Assembly: GCA_902617625.1 (NCBI GenBank)
Contig: CACMXJ010000001.1
Span: 15,001-79,000 of the forward strand
From: an uncultured Pelagibacteraceae bacterium
GTDB lineage: Bacteria > Pseudomonadota > Alphaproteobacteria > Pelagibacterales > Pelagibacteraceae
Reading direction: 5' to 3'
Length of the DNA stretch: 64,000 nucleotides
Both the position numbers and the translations under genes were made by a program. Below are positions 1 to 11,366 of this stretch, in pieces. The notes under the pieces were generated by a model. It was given only the letters and a program-made list of their open reading frames with translations, was not told the origin of the DNA and made no database searches. Within the stretch, counting starts at the first letter, position 1, and each line of letters starts with the position of its first letter.

Positions 1-587
<587 letters not shown>

Positions 588-716
588 ATGCACAGAAAAA
601 AATTCTGTGTTGAATCAAATTTTTAATTGAACATTAGTTAATAACATTACTAATGTTCGGATATAGATATTGATATTAATTATTATTTTATTCACAATTT
701 ATATAGCTAAGTGTTC
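588..716 (-). other. tRNA-Ala/23S internal transcribed spacer with two hairpins
   Basis: This AT-rich spacer separates tRNA-Ala from 23S. It holds two perfect inverted repeats. One is a 7-bp stem with a 5-nt loop (591-597 with 603-609). The other is a 10-bp stem with a 10-nt loop (629-638 with 649-658). In the pre-rRNA these would be hairpins just before the 23S 5' end. They may take part in processing; neither is followed by a U-run, so they are not terminators. No gene is seen here. Confidence 0.6.
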
Positions 717-792
717 TGGTGGAGGATAGCGGGATCGAACCGCTGACCTCCTGAATGCAAATCAGGCGCTCTCCCAGCTGAGCTAATCCCCC
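717..792 (-). tRNA. tRNA-Ala (anticodon TGC)
   Basis: The reverse complement folds into a standard 76-nt cloverleaf with encoded CCA. The acceptor begins GGGGGAT, and the anticodon loop TTTGCAT gives anticodon TGC. The D-loop carries G18 G19 and the T-loop is the canonical TTCGATC. It sits in the 16S-23S spacer 12 nt downstream of tRNA-Ile. Its canonical elbow is a useful internal contrast to the odd tRNA-His, tRNA-Phe and tRNA-Thr genes elsewhere in the window. Confidence 0.97.
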
Positions 793-804
793 ATGATCTT
801 TAAT

Positions 805-881
805 TGGTGGGCCGAGAAAGACTCGAACTTTCGACCCCACCCTTATCAAGGGTGTGCTCTAACCAACTGAGCTACCGGCCC
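805..881 (-). tRNA. tRNA-Ile (anticodon GAT)
   Basis: This is a 77-nt cloverleaf on the minus strand: acceptor GGGCCGG, anticodon loop CTTGATAA with anticodon GAT, T-loop TTCGAGT, and encoded CCA. It lies between 16S and tRNA-Ala as in most proteobacterial rRNA operons. D- and T-loops are canonical. Confidence 0.97.
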
Positions 882-905
882 CCATGCAAGAGAAACACTA
901 AGTTC

Positions 906-926
906 AAGAAGAGAAATGAGGACGGT
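906..926 (-). other. 3' arm of the 16S precursor processing stem
   Basis: These 21 bases, just beyond the 16S 3' end in the direction of transcription, are complementary to 2548-2568 upstream of the 16S 5' end, with two mismatched positions. Pairing continues imperfectly beyond the block. The two arms would enclose the whole 16S in a long stem, the usual RNase III substrate in bacterial pre-rRNA. Confidence 0.75.
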
Positions 927-981
927 CAACATTAACCGTGTATATTATTTAGAATAAAAATTAAATTTTTATTCATCCTTA

Positions 982-2456
<1,475 letters not shown>

Positions 2457-2547
2457 TAAAAACGGCGCACACTAGCTTCTATATAAATTCTAAGAATAAA
2501 ATTTATATAATGATTGAAGTGTGTACGACAAATTTTTGGTAACCTTA

Positions 2548-2568
2548 ACCGTCCACACTTCTCTTCTT
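2548..2568 (-). other. 5' arm of the 16S precursor processing stem
   Basis: This is the partner of 906-926. On the transcript, AAGAAGAGAAG and the following GGACGGU pair with the 3' arm. It lies about 90 nt upstream of the mature 16S 5' end, within the leader of the rRNA operon. Conservation of both arms despite very AT-rich flanks supports a structural role. Confidence 0.75.
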
Positions 2569-2663
2569 AAATTATGTACTTTTTCAATAGCTAATTGAGA
2601 AAAAAGCTCAATAATCCTCCACAAATTATTTACTTTATTAATATTTTGTTGAGAAGTTCGATG

Positions 2664-2691
2664 CTTATAGGCTAAAATTGTGGGAAATCAA
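2664..2691 (-). promoter_or_regulatory. Probable rRNA operon promoter
   Basis: On the minus strand there is a TTGATT (-35, 2686-2691), a 16-bp spacer and TATAAG (-10, 2664-2669). It lies upstream of the 16S leader and the 5' processing arm. It is the best sigma-70-like match in the 339-bp gap between 16S and the next gene. Otherwise the gap (2457-2795) holds only AT-rich leader sequence and the -10 element of the divergent peptidase gene. The start site has not been mapped. Confidence 0.5.
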
Positions 2692-2754
2692 GCATTTAAC
2701 ATCAAAAAAAGCGTCAAAAAAGACAGTATTTTAAAGGGTTTTTTTTGATTTTTC

Positions 2755-2760
2755 TATAAT
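2755..2760 (+). promoter_or_regulatory. -10 element for the M23 peptidase gene
   Basis: A perfect TATAAT lies 35 bp upstream of the peptidase start codon. The -35 position at 17-bp spacing (TAAAGG) is poor, so only the -10 is supported. Confidence 0.4.
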
Positions 2761-2795
2761 GTTAAATTAATAATTGAAATTTCATAATTGTTCTA

Positions 2796-4082
2796 ATGCT
2801 AAGCAAATTTAAATTTAAAATTCAAAATGAGATTATTGCATTATTCGCATTAATTATCATCACAACCATATTAACTCTATACTATAATTATACCAAAAAA
2901 AAAGTTAATGAGGATTATAAACAGATCATTGAAAACGTATATTTTAAGAAAACCATTACTCATTTTTTTAATAAACTTGAACCAAGATTTAAAAAAGTAA
3001 CTCATAATGTCAAAAATGGAGAAACATTTGATAGTATTCTCGAGAATTATTTCATTGAAAAAGAAGAAGTTAAAATTTTAAAAAATAAATTATCAAAAAA
3101 AGTAAATCTTAATAAACTAAGAACTAACCAGAAGATTTATTTAACAATTGATCAGAGTAAAAATACAATAAAGGAATTTATATTTCAGATCTCAAATAAA
3201 GAAAGAATTGTTTTAACTCAAGATTTAGAAAATAAAATTTTCAATCAAAGAGTAATTCTCACTAAGCTGAAAAAGCAAGTAAAATATAATGAAAACATAA
3301 TTTTACAAAGCTTGTATAAAGCTGCTTCAGAAAAAAAAATTCCTGCTAATATCATCATTGAATTCGCAAGGATTTACGGTTTTCAAGTTGACTTTCAAAG
3401 AGATATAAGAAAGAAAGATAAATTTAAAATAATGTATGAAGTTTTCGTAGATGAAAAAAAGAAAGTAATCGAAACTGGAAACATTTTATTTGCTAATCTT
3501 ATTTTAAGCGGTGAAGAAAATTCACTTTATTATTTTGATGGTGAAGGCAGTCTTGGGCATTATGATAAAAATGGAAGAAGTGTTCAAAAAGCATTAATGA
3601 AAACTCCGATTAATGGAGCTAGGCTATCTTCGCCATTTGGAATGAGGAAACATCCGATAGATGGATTTAATAAAATGCACAAAGGAACTGACTTCGCAGC
3701 TCCATTAGGAACACCAATAATGGCTTCAGGATCTGGTGTAATCAAAAAAGCTGGTTGGTGTGGTGGGGGTGGAAATTGTATTGTTATAAAACATAACTCA
3801 ACATATCAAACTATCTATGCGCACATGTCAAAATTTGCAAAAGGTATTAGAGGTGGTGTTCGAGTTAAACAAGGACAAACAATAGGATATGTGGGTTCTA
3901 CTGGAAAATCTACAGGTCCACATCTTCATTATGAAGTTTTAATCAATGGAGAAAGAGTAAATTCACAAACTTTAAAACTTCCTTCAGGAAAAATTTTAAA
4001 AGGAAATGAGAGAAAAATATTTGAAACAAAGAAAATTAAGTTAAATGTTTTGAAATCAGAAAAAATTGTTGGTCTAAATTAG
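2796..4082 (+). CDS. M23 family metallopeptidase (MepM/NlpD-like), membrane anchored
   Basis: This is a 428-residue predicted murein endopeptidase, expected to cut peptidoglycan cross-links in the periplasm. An N-terminal hydrophobic segment (about residues 13-29, IIALFALIIITTILTLYY) would anchor it. A LysM/OapA-like region follows (about 65-120, VKNGETFDSIL). The C-terminal half is a peptidase M23 domain with the zinc ligands in HKGTD (about 295-299) and HLHYE (about 375-379). Length and architecture match MepM-type proteins. It is divergent from the rRNA operon and convergent with the DUF4167 gene. Family assignment is firm; the exact substrate is inferred. Confidence 0.9.
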   Translation: MLSKFKFKIQNEIIALFALIIITTILTLYYNYTKKKVNEDYKQIIENVYFKKTITHFFNKLEPRFKKVTHNVKNGETFDSILENYFIEKEEVKILKNKLSKKVNLNKLRTNQKIYLTIDQSKNTIKEFIFQISNKERIVLTQDLENKIFNQRVILTKLKKQVKYNENIILQSLYKAASEKKIPANIIIEFARIYGFQVDFQRDIRKKDKFKIMYEVFVDEKKKVIETGNILFANLILSGEENSLYYFDGEGSLGHYDKNGRSVQKALMKTPINGARLSSPFGMRKHPIDGFNKMHKGTDFAAPLGTPIMASGSGVIKKAGWCGGGGNCIVIKHNSTYQTIYAHMSKFAKGIRGGVRVKQGQTIGYVGSTGKSTGPHLHYEVLINGERVNSQTLKLPSGKILKGNERKIFETKKIKLNVLKSEKIVGLN

Positions 4083-4097
4083 TATATTTAAAAATCT

Positions 4098-4499
4098 CTA
4101 TTTTATCTGGGTTATTGTTTTGTTTTCATCAGTTTCATTTTGTTTTTTTTCCACATCGACAATTTTTTGTGAAGAGTTAACAACATCATTATTTGTTGAG
4201 TTAAGCTTTTTTTGTGCGTCTTGATCACTTAAAACTCTAGTAAAATGATCTGCATGTTGAAAATAGTTTTCTGATAAAATTTTATCTCCACTAGATAAAG
4301 CCTCCCTTGCGAGATTACTATATTTTTCGATTAGTTTTGATGCGTTATGATTATTTCTACCTGGGGATTTTCTCTGAAAATTTTCACTCTTTGAAAAGTT
4401 AGAGCCATACTTAGGTCTATCTGTATTAGATTTAAAACCTCTATCATTTCTTCTATAGTTATTTCTTCTAACATTATTATTATTTCTAAATGTAACCAT
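4098..4499 (-). CDS. DUF4167 domain protein
   Basis: This is a 133-residue protein of the alphaproteobacterial DUF4167 family. The N-terminus is rich in Asn and Arg. The conserved core, about residues 53-92, reads ASKLIEKYSNLAREALSSGD followed by the AENYFQHADHYxR-like stretch. The tail is low-complexity and acidic. The basic N-terminus suggests nucleic-acid binding, but the family has no function I can name. It is the last gene of the lysC-ispG-prfA-prmC run, and its start lies 5 bp from the end of prmC. The same prmC/DUF4167 neighbourhood is common in alphaproteobacteria. Confidence 0.85.
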   Translation of the reverse strand: MVTFRNNNNVRRNNYRRNDRGFKSNTDRPKYGSNFSKSENFQRKSPGRNNHNASKLIEKYSNLAREALSSGDKILSENYFQHADHFTRVLSDQDAQKKLNSTNNDVVNSSQKIVDVEKKQNETDENKTITQIK

Positions 4500-4504
4500 A
4501 AAAT

Positions 4505-5347
4505 TTATTTTTTCGTGCTAATTATACATCGATCATTTTTTGCCAGATCTTTTATAGTCTTATTAATATAAAAGTTATTTTCATTTAACATTTTTATAAC
4601 TGGTAACTTTTGATCATAACCAATTTCTAAAATAAGCTTTCCATGTGTTTTTACCAATTCAGATGACTTTTTAATTACTTTTCTGATAACTGATAAACCC
4701 TCTAAACCACCATCTAAAGCCAGTTTTGGCTCATAATTAATCACTTCCTTGCTTAGTTTATTCAAATCAAACTTTTTAATGTAAGGAGGATTAGAAATTA
4801 TCAAATCATATTTGCGAAAAATTAAATTGTCAACATTTGATTTAAATAATTTAATTCTGTTATTTACGCCAAGTTTTTTTGCATTATATCTACATATTTC
4901 AATACAATCTTGACTTAAATCTATACCGGTGCCTAAAAAAGTCTTTTTTTCTTTTAATATTGAAAGCGCTATACATCCTGAACCAATTCCAACCTCTAAA
5001 AAATTTAAATTATTTTTGTTTTTATAAATTTTTAAGACTTGCTCAATAATTATTTCTGTGTCCGGTCTTGGAATTAAAACCTTTTCATTTACTTTAAAAT
5101 CATATTTCCAAAATGATTTTATGCCAGTCAAGTATGCTAGAGGTTTCCCTCTTGATCGTTTTAAAATCAGATCTTTAAAACTGTCTTGGGTACTTTCATC
5201 AAGTTCCTTATCAAGGTTTAACAGTATAAACTTTCTATCTTTTTTAATCACTTTAGATAACAAAAGTTCACTATCTAACAAAGCAGAACTAATTTTATTT
5301 TTTTTAAGTTCTTTACAAGCATTTTTTATTGCAATCCCAATATTCAT
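4505..5347 (-). CDS. prmC: Release factor glutamine methyltransferase PrmC (HemK)
   Basis: This 280-residue class I SAM-dependent methyltransferase is expected to methylate the glutamine of the GGQ motif in release factors. It has an N-terminal helical domain, the SAM motif LEVGIGSGC (117-125), and the diagnostic NPPYI (186-190) that binds the target Gln. Its ATG overlaps the stop of prfA by one base (TAATG). The enzyme is therefore translationally coupled to its substrate RF1, the classic prfA-prmC pairing. Length is normal. Confidence 0.96.
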   Translation of the reverse strand: MNIGIAIKNACKELKKNKISSALLDSELLLSKVIKKDRKFILLNLDKELDESTQDSFKDLILKRSRGKPLAYLTGIKSFWKYDFKVNEKVLIPRPDTEIIIEQVLKIYKNKNNLNFLEVGIGSGCIALSILKEKKTFLGTGIDLSQDCIEICRYNAKKLGVNNRIKLFKSNVDNLIFRKYDLIISNPPYIKKFDLNKLSKEVINYEPKLALDGGLEGLSVIRKVIKKSSELVKTHGKLILEIGYDQKLPVIKMLNENNFYINKTIKDLAKNDRCIISTKK

Positions 5348-6420
5348 TAATTCAAAATATTTAAACTCTCTTCTTGTGCTTGGAGAGTTAATGCCTCAAT
5401 CATTTCATCAAATACCTCACCTTCTAAAAATTCATCAAGCTTGTGAAGTGTCAAATTTATTCTATGATCAGTAACTCTTCCTTGTGGAAAATTATAAGTT
5501 CTTATTCTTTCTGATCTATCACCTGAACCAATCTTGCTTTTCCTATCTTTTGATCTCTCATTTTCAATTCTTGACCTTTCGAGCTCATACAATCTAGATC
5601 TTAAAATTTTCATTCCTTTAGCTTTATTTTTGTGTTGAGATTTTTCATCTTGTTGAGAGACAGATATTCCAGTTGGAATATGAGTAATTCTAACAGCACT
5701 ATCAGTTGTATTTACTGATTGACCCCCTGGGCCTCCAGCTCTAAAAACATCAACCCTCAAATCACTTTCATTAATTTTTAAATCAACCTCTTCTGCTTCA
5801 GGCAAGACTGCAACCGTCGCTGCAGATGTATGGACTCTACCCTGTGTTTCAGTATCCGGTACTCGTTGCACTCTATGAACACCACTCTCATATTTTAGAG
5901 TAGAATATATATTATTTCCTTTTATAGAAGCTATTACCTCTTTTAAACCACCAGCCTCACTTCTAGAAATTGAAATTAATTCAAGACTCCATTTTTTTTT
6001 ATTGCTTACTTTTTCATACATTTTAAAAAGATCTGAAGCAAATAAACTAGCTTCTAAACCACCTGTTCCAGCTCTAATTTCAATTATTGCATTTTTTTTA
6101 TCTGCTTCATCTTTAGGTAATAAAAATAACTTCAATTTTTTCTCATTTTTCTCATTTTGATTTTTTAAATCAGCCAATTCTGACTCGGCCATTTTTATCA
6201 TATCTGTGTCAGAGTTTTTATCCTCCAAGATTGTTTGAATTTCTTTTTTATTTTTTTCAAAAGAGATATAGAATTTAGCAATTTTAATTATTTCATTCAG
6301 GTCTGCATATTCTTTAGATTTTTCAGCAAAAGAATTTTTGTCAATTTCTCCTGAGGACAGTTCTTTTTCTAAAAGTGCATGTTTGTTAATTAAATCATTA
6401 ACAGTTTTTAAAGGTATCAT
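5347..6420 (-). CDS. prfA: Peptide chain release factor 1
   Basis: RF1 of 357 residues terminates translation at UAA and UAG. The GGQ tripeptide that triggers peptidyl-tRNA hydrolysis is at 232-234 in [15 protein letters not shown]. The anticodon-like PxT site is PDT (188-190). The absence of RF2-type SPF supports RF1. It overlaps ispG upstream by 4 bp (ATGA) and prmC downstream by 1 bp. Confidence 0.97.
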   Translation of the reverse strand: MIPLKTVNDLINKHALLEKELSSGEIDKNSFAEKSKEYADLNEIIKIAKFYISFEKNKKEIQTILEDKNSDTDMIKMAESELADLKNQNEKNEKKLKLFLLPKDEADKKNAIIEIRAGTGGLEASLFASDLFKMYEKVSNKKKWSLELISISRSEAGGLKEVIASIKGNNIYSTLKYESGVHRVQRVPDTETQGRVHTSAATVAVLPEAEEVDLKINESDLRVDVFRAGGPGGQSVNTTDSAVRITHIPTGISVSQQDEKSQHKNKAKGMKILRSRLYELERSRIENERSKDRKSKIGSGDRSERIRTYNFPQGRVTDHRINLTLHKLDEFLEGEVFDEMIEALTLQAQEESLNILN

Positions 6421-7517
6421 TTCAAATTTTTTAATTCAGACTCTTTTTTTTCAACTTCGCTTACCACTCTATCAATCATGTCATTGGTTAAAACTTTTTC
6501 TGACTGTACCCCAGATAAATAAAGCATATTATTTCCCTTTTTACCTCCAGTTATACCTATATCAGTTTGGGCTGCCTCTCCAGGACCGTTAACCACACAG
6601 CCGATTACAGATAAAGTTATAGGTGTTTTTATATGAGAAAGCTTTTTTTCTAAAATTTTTACAGTTTCAATTACTTCAAAGCCTTGTCTTGCACAAGAAG
6701 GACAGGAAATAATTTTCACTCCCCTTTCTCTTAAACTTAAAGATTTTAGTATTTCATTTCCAATTTTGACTTCCTCAACAGGATTATCTGATAAAGAAAT
6801 TCTAATAGTGTCACCAATACCCTCTAAAAGCAATGTCCCAAGCCCAATTGAAGATTTTATACTTCCTGGAATAAAGCCCCCTGCTTCTGTAATTCCTAAA
6901 TGTAGTGGATAATCTGTAGATTTTGATAATTGTCTGTATGCTTCAATCGACAAAAATACATCTGATGACTTAACGCTTACCTTTAAATTTTGAAAATTTT
7001 CGTCCTCAAGTATTTTGATATTTCTTAAGGCACTTTCAACTAAAGCCTCTGGACAAGGTTCTTTATACTTTTCTAAAATATCTTTCTCTAATGATCCAGC
7101 GTTAACTCCCACTCTAATTGAGCAATTATTATCAACTGCAGCTTTAACAACTTCTTTAATTTTATCTTTATTTCCTATATTCCCAGGATTTATTCTTAGA
7201 CAGCTTGCACCACTTTCAGCAGCCTCAATTGCTCTTTTGTAGTGGAAATGAATATCAGCAACTATAGGTAAATCAACATGTTTAATTATTTCTTTTAATG
7301 CTTTAGATGATGGCTCATCAGGACAAGAAACTCTAACTATATCGGCTCCTTCGGAGCTAATTTCATTTATTTGATTAATTGTAGCTTTTACATCTGTTGT
7401 AAGAGTATTAGTCATTGATTGAACTGATATTGGACTTCCCCCTCCAACTTTCACTTTCCCCACATTAATCTGTTTTGTTTCTCTTCGTTTTATATCTCTA
7501 AAAGGTCTTATACTCAT
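6417..7517 (-). CDS. ispG: 4-hydroxy-3-methylbut-2-enyl diphosphate synthase
   Basis: IspG (GcpE), 366 residues, converts MEcPP to HMBPP in the MEP isoprenoid pathway, using a [4Fe-4S] cluster. Cluster ligands are visible: C272 and C275 in [11 protein letters not shown]307 in [10 protein letters not shown], and E314. The N-terminal TIM-barrel part includes VQSMTNT and [10 protein letters not shown]. Length is that of the short bacterial form. It is coupled by 4-bp overlaps to lysC upstream and prfA downstream. Confidence 0.96.
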   Translation of the reverse strand: MSIRPFRDIKRRETKQINVGKVKVGGGSPISVQSMTNTLTTDVKATINQINEISSEGADIVRVSCPDEPSSKALKEIIKHVDLPIVADIHFHYKRAIEAAESGASCLRINPGNIGNKDKIKEVVKAAVDNNCSIRVGVNAGSLEKDILEKYKEPCPEALVESALRNIKILEDENFQNLKVSVKSSDVFLSIEAYRQLSKSTDYPLHLGITEAGGFIPGSIKSSIGLGTLLLEGIGDTIRISLSDNPVEEVKIGNEILKSLSLRERGVKIISCPSCARQGFEVIETVKILEKKLSHIKTPITLSVIGCVVNGPGEAAQTDIGITGGKKGNNMLYLSGVQSEKVLTNDMIDRVVSEVEKKESELKNLK

Positions 7518-8734
7518 TTTTTTTGATCTAATTTAAATTCTTTATGTAAGGCAATTAAAGCTTTTTGAGTATTTTTTTTATCAATTAAAACTGAAATTTT
7601 AATCTCAGAAGTAGAAATGACTTTAATATTTATTTTCTTGTTTGCAAGTGTTTGAAACATTCTAAATGTAACTCCTGGAGTAGTTATCATACCTACTCCG
7701 ATCACTGAAATTTTCGATACTCCCTTTTCAAAGAGTAATTTCCTGTAATTAATAATTTTGTTTTGTTGAATAATTTTTTTGGTTTTGCTCAAGTCGTCTG
7801 ATTTAATTGTAAATGTTAAATCTGTTTCTTTCCCATTCGCAGAAATATTTTGTACAACCATATCAACATTTATTAAATTTTTAGATAATGGTTTAAAGAT
7901 CGCTGCAGCAACGCCAGGTTTGTCCTTTACACCTATAAGGGAAACTTTTGAGTCATTTTGAGTTGAGGAAATTCCAGTAACAATTTTATTATTTGCAATC
8001 TTGGATCTTTTGGTAATCAATGTTCCTGATCTTTTTGAAAAAGATGATTTTACTTCGATATCAATCCTATTTAATCTTGCATCTTGTATTGAAACTGGTT
8101 GCATCACTTTTGCACCCAACGATGCCATCTCTAACATTTCCTCATAAGATATTACTTTAATCTTTTTAGCGTTTTTCAATTTGTTAGGATCAGTTGTGTA
8201 CACTCCTTCTACATCAGTATAGATTATACATCTCTCAGCTTTGAAAAACTTAGCAATCATAATTGCACTTGCATCAGATCCACCCCTTCCAATAGTTGTA
8301 ATTCTATTTTCATCATTCAGTCCCTGAAACCCTGTGACTATTGGTATACCACCCTTTTTTAAATATTTTATAATATTGCCTTTATTGATTTGGTTTATTC
8401 TTGAATTTTTATGTTTACCTTTTGTCATAATTGGAATTTGCCAAGATAGCCAAGATCTAGATTCGTACCCCTCATGAATTAATCGTCCAGCTATTAAAGA
8501 ACACGAAATTTGTTCACCTGAAGAAACCAAAACATCATGTTCTGACTCTGAAAAACTATCACTTATTTCAAAAGATTTTTTTATTAATTCATTAGTCACA
8601 CCACTCATGGCTGATGAAACTACGATAACTTTGTGGTTTTTCCTTTTGTAATTAATGATTATTTTAGCAACTTTTTTTATCTTTTTGATAGTACCAACTG
8701 ATGTGCCTCCAAATTTTAATACGACAATTTTCAT
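7514..8734 (-). CDS. lysC: Aspartokinase
   Basis: Aspartate kinase, 406 residues, makes aspartyl phosphate for lysine/DAP, threonine and methionine synthesis. The kinase domain starts with KFGGTSVG (7-14) and contains [11 protein letters not shown] and [11 protein letters not shown]. Two ACT domains follow (about 265-400), as in feedback-regulated enzymes. It is first in the lysC-ispG-prfA-prmC operon and is divergent from ubiG across 68 bp, an arrangement common in alphaproteobacteria. The downstream DAP genes dapD and dapE lie elsewhere in this window. Confidence 0.95.
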   Translation of the reverse strand: MKIVVLKFGGTSVGTIKKIKKVAKIIINYKRKNHKVIVVSSAMSGVTNELIKKSFEISDSFSESEHDVLVSSGEQISCSLIAGRLIHEGYESRSWLSWQIPIMTKGKHKNSRINQINKGNIIKYLKKGGIPIVTGFQGLNDENRITTIGRGGSDASAIMIAKFFKAERCIIYTDVEGVYTTDPNKLKNAKKIKVISYEEMLEMASLGAKVMQPVSIQDARLNRIDIEVKSSFSKRSGTLITKRSKIANNKIVTGISSTQNDSKVSLIGVKDKPGVAAAIFKPLSKNLINVDMVVQNISANGKETDLTFTIKSDDLSKTKKIIQQNKIINYRKLLFEKGVSKISVIGVGMITTPGVTFRMFQTLANKKINIKVISTSEIKISVLIDKKNTQKALIALHKEFKLDQKK

Positions 8735-8802
8735 GATAAAATAATCTTTTAAATTTAAAAAATATTGAATAAATACATGTTGAATATAAAGTCAACTTAC
8801 AA

Positions 8803-9531
8803 ATGAAAAATAACACAATTAACAAAAAAGAAATAGAAAAATTTTCTAAAATTGCTGAAGAATGGTGGAATCCTGAAGGCAAATTTAAACCCTTACATAA
8901 ATTTAACCCTATAAGAATTTCATATATTAAAGAAAATATTATCAAAACTTTCAATTTAGAGAATAAAAAAAACCCATTAAAAAATGTTAAAATTCTAGAT
9001 GTAGGTTGTGGAGGAGGATTACTATCAGAGCCTATGTGCAGGTTAGGCGCAGAGGTTACTGGAATTGATGCGTCTAACAAAAATATTAATGTTGCAAAAA
9101 TCCATTCAAAGAAAAACGATCTTAAAATTAATTATTTTTGTACATCTCCTGAAAATTTCAAAATTAAAGATAAGTTTGACGTAATCTTAAATATGGAGAT
9201 AGTAGAACATGTTGAGGATGTAAGTTTTTTTTTGAAATCATGTAATAATCTTTTAAAGAAAAATGGTATTATGTTTGTTGCAACTTTAAATAAGACTTTA
9301 AAATCTTATATTTTTGCTATCGTAGGTGCAGAGTATATTTTACGTTGGCTTCCAATTGGAACTCATGAGTGGGAAAAATTCTTAAAACCTGAAGAATTAA
9401 TTTCAATTCAAAAAGAGAATGATTTTAAACTGGATCGAATTGATGGAATGAGTTTTAATATTTTAAAAGATAAATGGAGTTTAAGTGATGATAAATCTGT
9501 AAACTACATTACAAAATTTATTAAAAATTAA
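8803..9531 (+). CDS. ubiG: Ubiquinone biosynthesis O-methyltransferase
   Basis: UbiG, 242 residues, is a SAM-dependent methyltransferase expected to carry out both O-methylations of ubiquinone synthesis. It has the family N-terminus (EEWWNPEGKFKPLHKFNP), SAM motif I LDVGCGGGLLSEP, and the conserved GTHEWEKF near the C-terminal third. It is divergent from lysC. Its last 4 bp overlap the stop of the convergent DUF1178 gene. Confidence 0.95.
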   Translation: MKNNTINKKEIEKFSKIAEEWWNPEGKFKPLHKFNPIRISYIKENIIKTFNLENKKNPLKNVKILDVGCGGGLLSEPMCRLGAEVTGIDASNKNINVAKIHSKKNDLKINYFCTSPENFKIKDKFDVILNMEIVEHVEDVSFFLKSCNNLLKKNGIMFVATLNKTLKSYIFAIVGAEYILRWLPIGTHEWEKFLKPEELISIQKENDFKLDRIDGMSFNILKDKWSLSDDKSVNYITKFIKN

Positions 9532-9959
9532 TTATTTTTATTCTCAACCCATGGTATTAAATGGGTGTCAATCCCTTCCTCTTTAAGCTCTTTAATATCT
9601 TGCTTGGATGCTGTTCCATAAATGCCTTTGTCTCTTTTTTTATTATTATAATGAATTGATCTTGCTTCATATGCAAAATTTTCACCAACATAATCAAAAT
9701 TACTTTTTATAAATTTTTGGTATTCATTTATTGTTTTTTTAATATCTTGATACTTGCGAACATTTTTTTTCTCATTTTTAAAATTTATAGTTTTATTGAT
9801 TAGTTTGGGTGCCATTAAATTTTTTTCTACTCTTAATGATCCGCAATTATGACAATTAATTAAACTTTTTTTTTTTAATTTATCAAACTCTTTTGATGAC
9901 GCGAACCAGCTATCAAATATAAAATTACATTTTTTACATTGTAGGTTGTACTTAATCAT
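9528..9959 (-). CDS. DUF1178 zinc-ribbon protein
   Basis: This is a 143-residue member of the DUF1178 family, found mainly in proteobacteria. An N-terminal zinc ribbon has CKKC (8-11) and CHNC (36-39), with the typical start MIKYNLQCKKCNFIFDSWF. The C-terminal part reads YVGENFAYEARSIHYN, a stretch conserved in the family. Function is unknown. It overlaps ubiG tail to tail by 4 bp and lies 40 bp downstream of argJ on the same strand. Confidence 0.88.
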   Translation of the reverse strand: MIKYNLQCKKCNFIFDSWFASSKEFDKLKKKSLINCHNCGSLRVEKNLMAPKLINKTINFKNEKKNVRKYQDIKKTINEYQKFIKSNFDYVGENFAYEARSIHYNNKKRDKGIYGTASKQDIKELKEEGIDTHLIPWVENKNN

Positions 9960-9999
9960 GATGTATATATAGTTATTTTAATATATAAATTCAATATAG

Positions 10000-11301
10000 C
10001 TAGCTCCTGTAATCTGCATTAATATTTATATATTCTTTGGTAAAATCCATAGTATATACGGTAAAGTTTTTTTTTCCGTTTCCAACGTCAACACTAATAT
10101 CAATAGCAGAACTTTTCATATAATTTACAGCTTGTGTTTCATTATATTGATTGTAAATTTTTCCTTTATTAACAATAATTAAATCACCAAATTTTATAGA
10201 TAATTTATTTAAATTAATTTCAACATTTGATTTACCTATTGCCATAATTATCCTTCCCCAATTAGGGTCTTCCCCTGCAATAGCAGTTTTTACTAAAGGG
10301 GAATTAGCAATTGAAAAACCAATTTTTTTTGCGTCTTCCTCAGATTTCGAATTATAAATGTTAATTGTTATAAATTTTGAGGCTCCCTCTCCATCAGCCA
10401 CTACTCGTTTTGCTAAATTTAGCAAAACTTTATTTAGGGACTCATCAAATGATTTAATCTTTTTATCATTAATCGTTTTTATAAAAGAATTTTTTGCTTT
10501 GCCTGTAGAGAAAATTGAAATCATATCATTAGTGCTGGTATCTCCATCACAGGATATAGCGTTAAAAGTATTTTCAATATTTTTTTTGAGTAGTTTCTTT
10601 AATACATCGTTAGAAATATCTGCATCAGTAAAAATATAACCAAGTGTTGTTGCCATATTAGGCTGTATCATTCCCGAGCCTTTAGCTATCCCATAAATCT
10701 TTACAGTTGTATTGCCTATTTTACATTCTTCCATAGCTATCTTGGGCTGCGTATCTGTTGTCATTATTGCTAAAGCTGCCTTCATCCATATATATTTATT
10801 TTGGGTATATTTAATATTTTTTATCAAATCAGGAATTTTTAATTTTATTTTTTCCTCAGGAAATTTTTCTCCAATTGTTCCTGTGCAGCCAAAAATAATA
10901 TTTTTGGATTTAATTATTTTTGGATCATTATCATCCTCTTTTTGTTTTTCAGTTAATTGTTTAGAAACTAATTCTGCAATACTTTGCATACTTTTAAATC
11001 CTTGTTCACCAGTAAATGAATTTGCGTTTCTTGTGCTAACTATAAGCGAATAAATCTTTTGAGTTTTTTGGCTCAAATTCCATTTGATATTTTCAGATAA
11101 AATCTTGGACTGCGTATAAACTGAAGCAAAATTTGCTCCATCGCGAAAATAGAACATGGCTAGATCATCTCTTTTGGTGTCATATAAATTGGCGCTTACT
11201 GAAGAAACCGAGAGGCCATCAAGATGATCAAGATCTTGAAATTGGCCCATTTTTCGATTTTGAGATTTTGATACTAAAAAATTTGTTAAATTAATTCCCA
11301 T
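10000..11301 (-). CDS. argJ: Arginine biosynthesis bifunctional protein ArgJ
   Basis: ArgJ, 433 residues, transfers the acetyl group from N-acetylornithine to glutamate, recycling acetyl in arginine synthesis. It may also act as N-acetylglutamate synthase. The autocatalytic cleavage site that creates the alpha and beta chains is visible as PNMATTLGYI, with the nucleophile at T218. The C-terminal half has EDPNWGRI and ITVDxG-like motifs. argD and argF lie together at 22.2-24.3 kb and argB at 52.8 kb, so the pathway is dispersed. It starts 65 bp from the divergent secA. Confidence 0.94.
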   Translation of the reverse strand: MGINLTNFLVSKSQNRKMGQFQDLDHLDGLSVSSVSANLYDTKRDDLAMFYFRDGANFASVYTQSKILSENIKWNLSQKTQKIYSLIVSTRNANSFTGEQGFKSMQSIAELVSKQLTEKQKEDDNDPKIIKSKNIIFGCTGTIGEKFPEEKIKLKIPDLIKNIKYTQNKYIWMKAALAIMTTDTQPKIAMEECKIGNTTVKIYGIAKGSGMIQPNMATTLGYIFTDADISNDVLKKLLKKNIENTFNAISCDGDTSTNDMISIFSTGKAKNSFIKTINDKKIKSFDESLNKVLLNLAKRVVADGEGASKFITINIYNSKSEEDAKKIGFSIANSPLVKTAIAGEDPNWGRIIMAIGKSNVEINLNKLSIKFGDLIIVNKGKIYNQYNETQAVNYMKSSAIDISVDVGNGKKNFTVYTMDFTKEYININADYRS

Positions 11302-11366
11302 GATGTTTAAAATTTAAATTAAATAACTATATTAAAAGTTGTAACTAAAATGTATATCAGAAACTA

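Noticed and set aside
5850-5860. RF1 PxT motif reading PDT as an abnormal codon-recognition site
   Set aside because: P and T are kept and the middle residue varies in the family; I recall similar forms in other alphaproteobacteria.
8664-9080. A 138-residue minus-strand ORF across the lysC-ubiG junction
   Set aside because: It is antisense to the conserved start of ubiG and overlaps lysC in another frame; composition is typical of a shadow frame.
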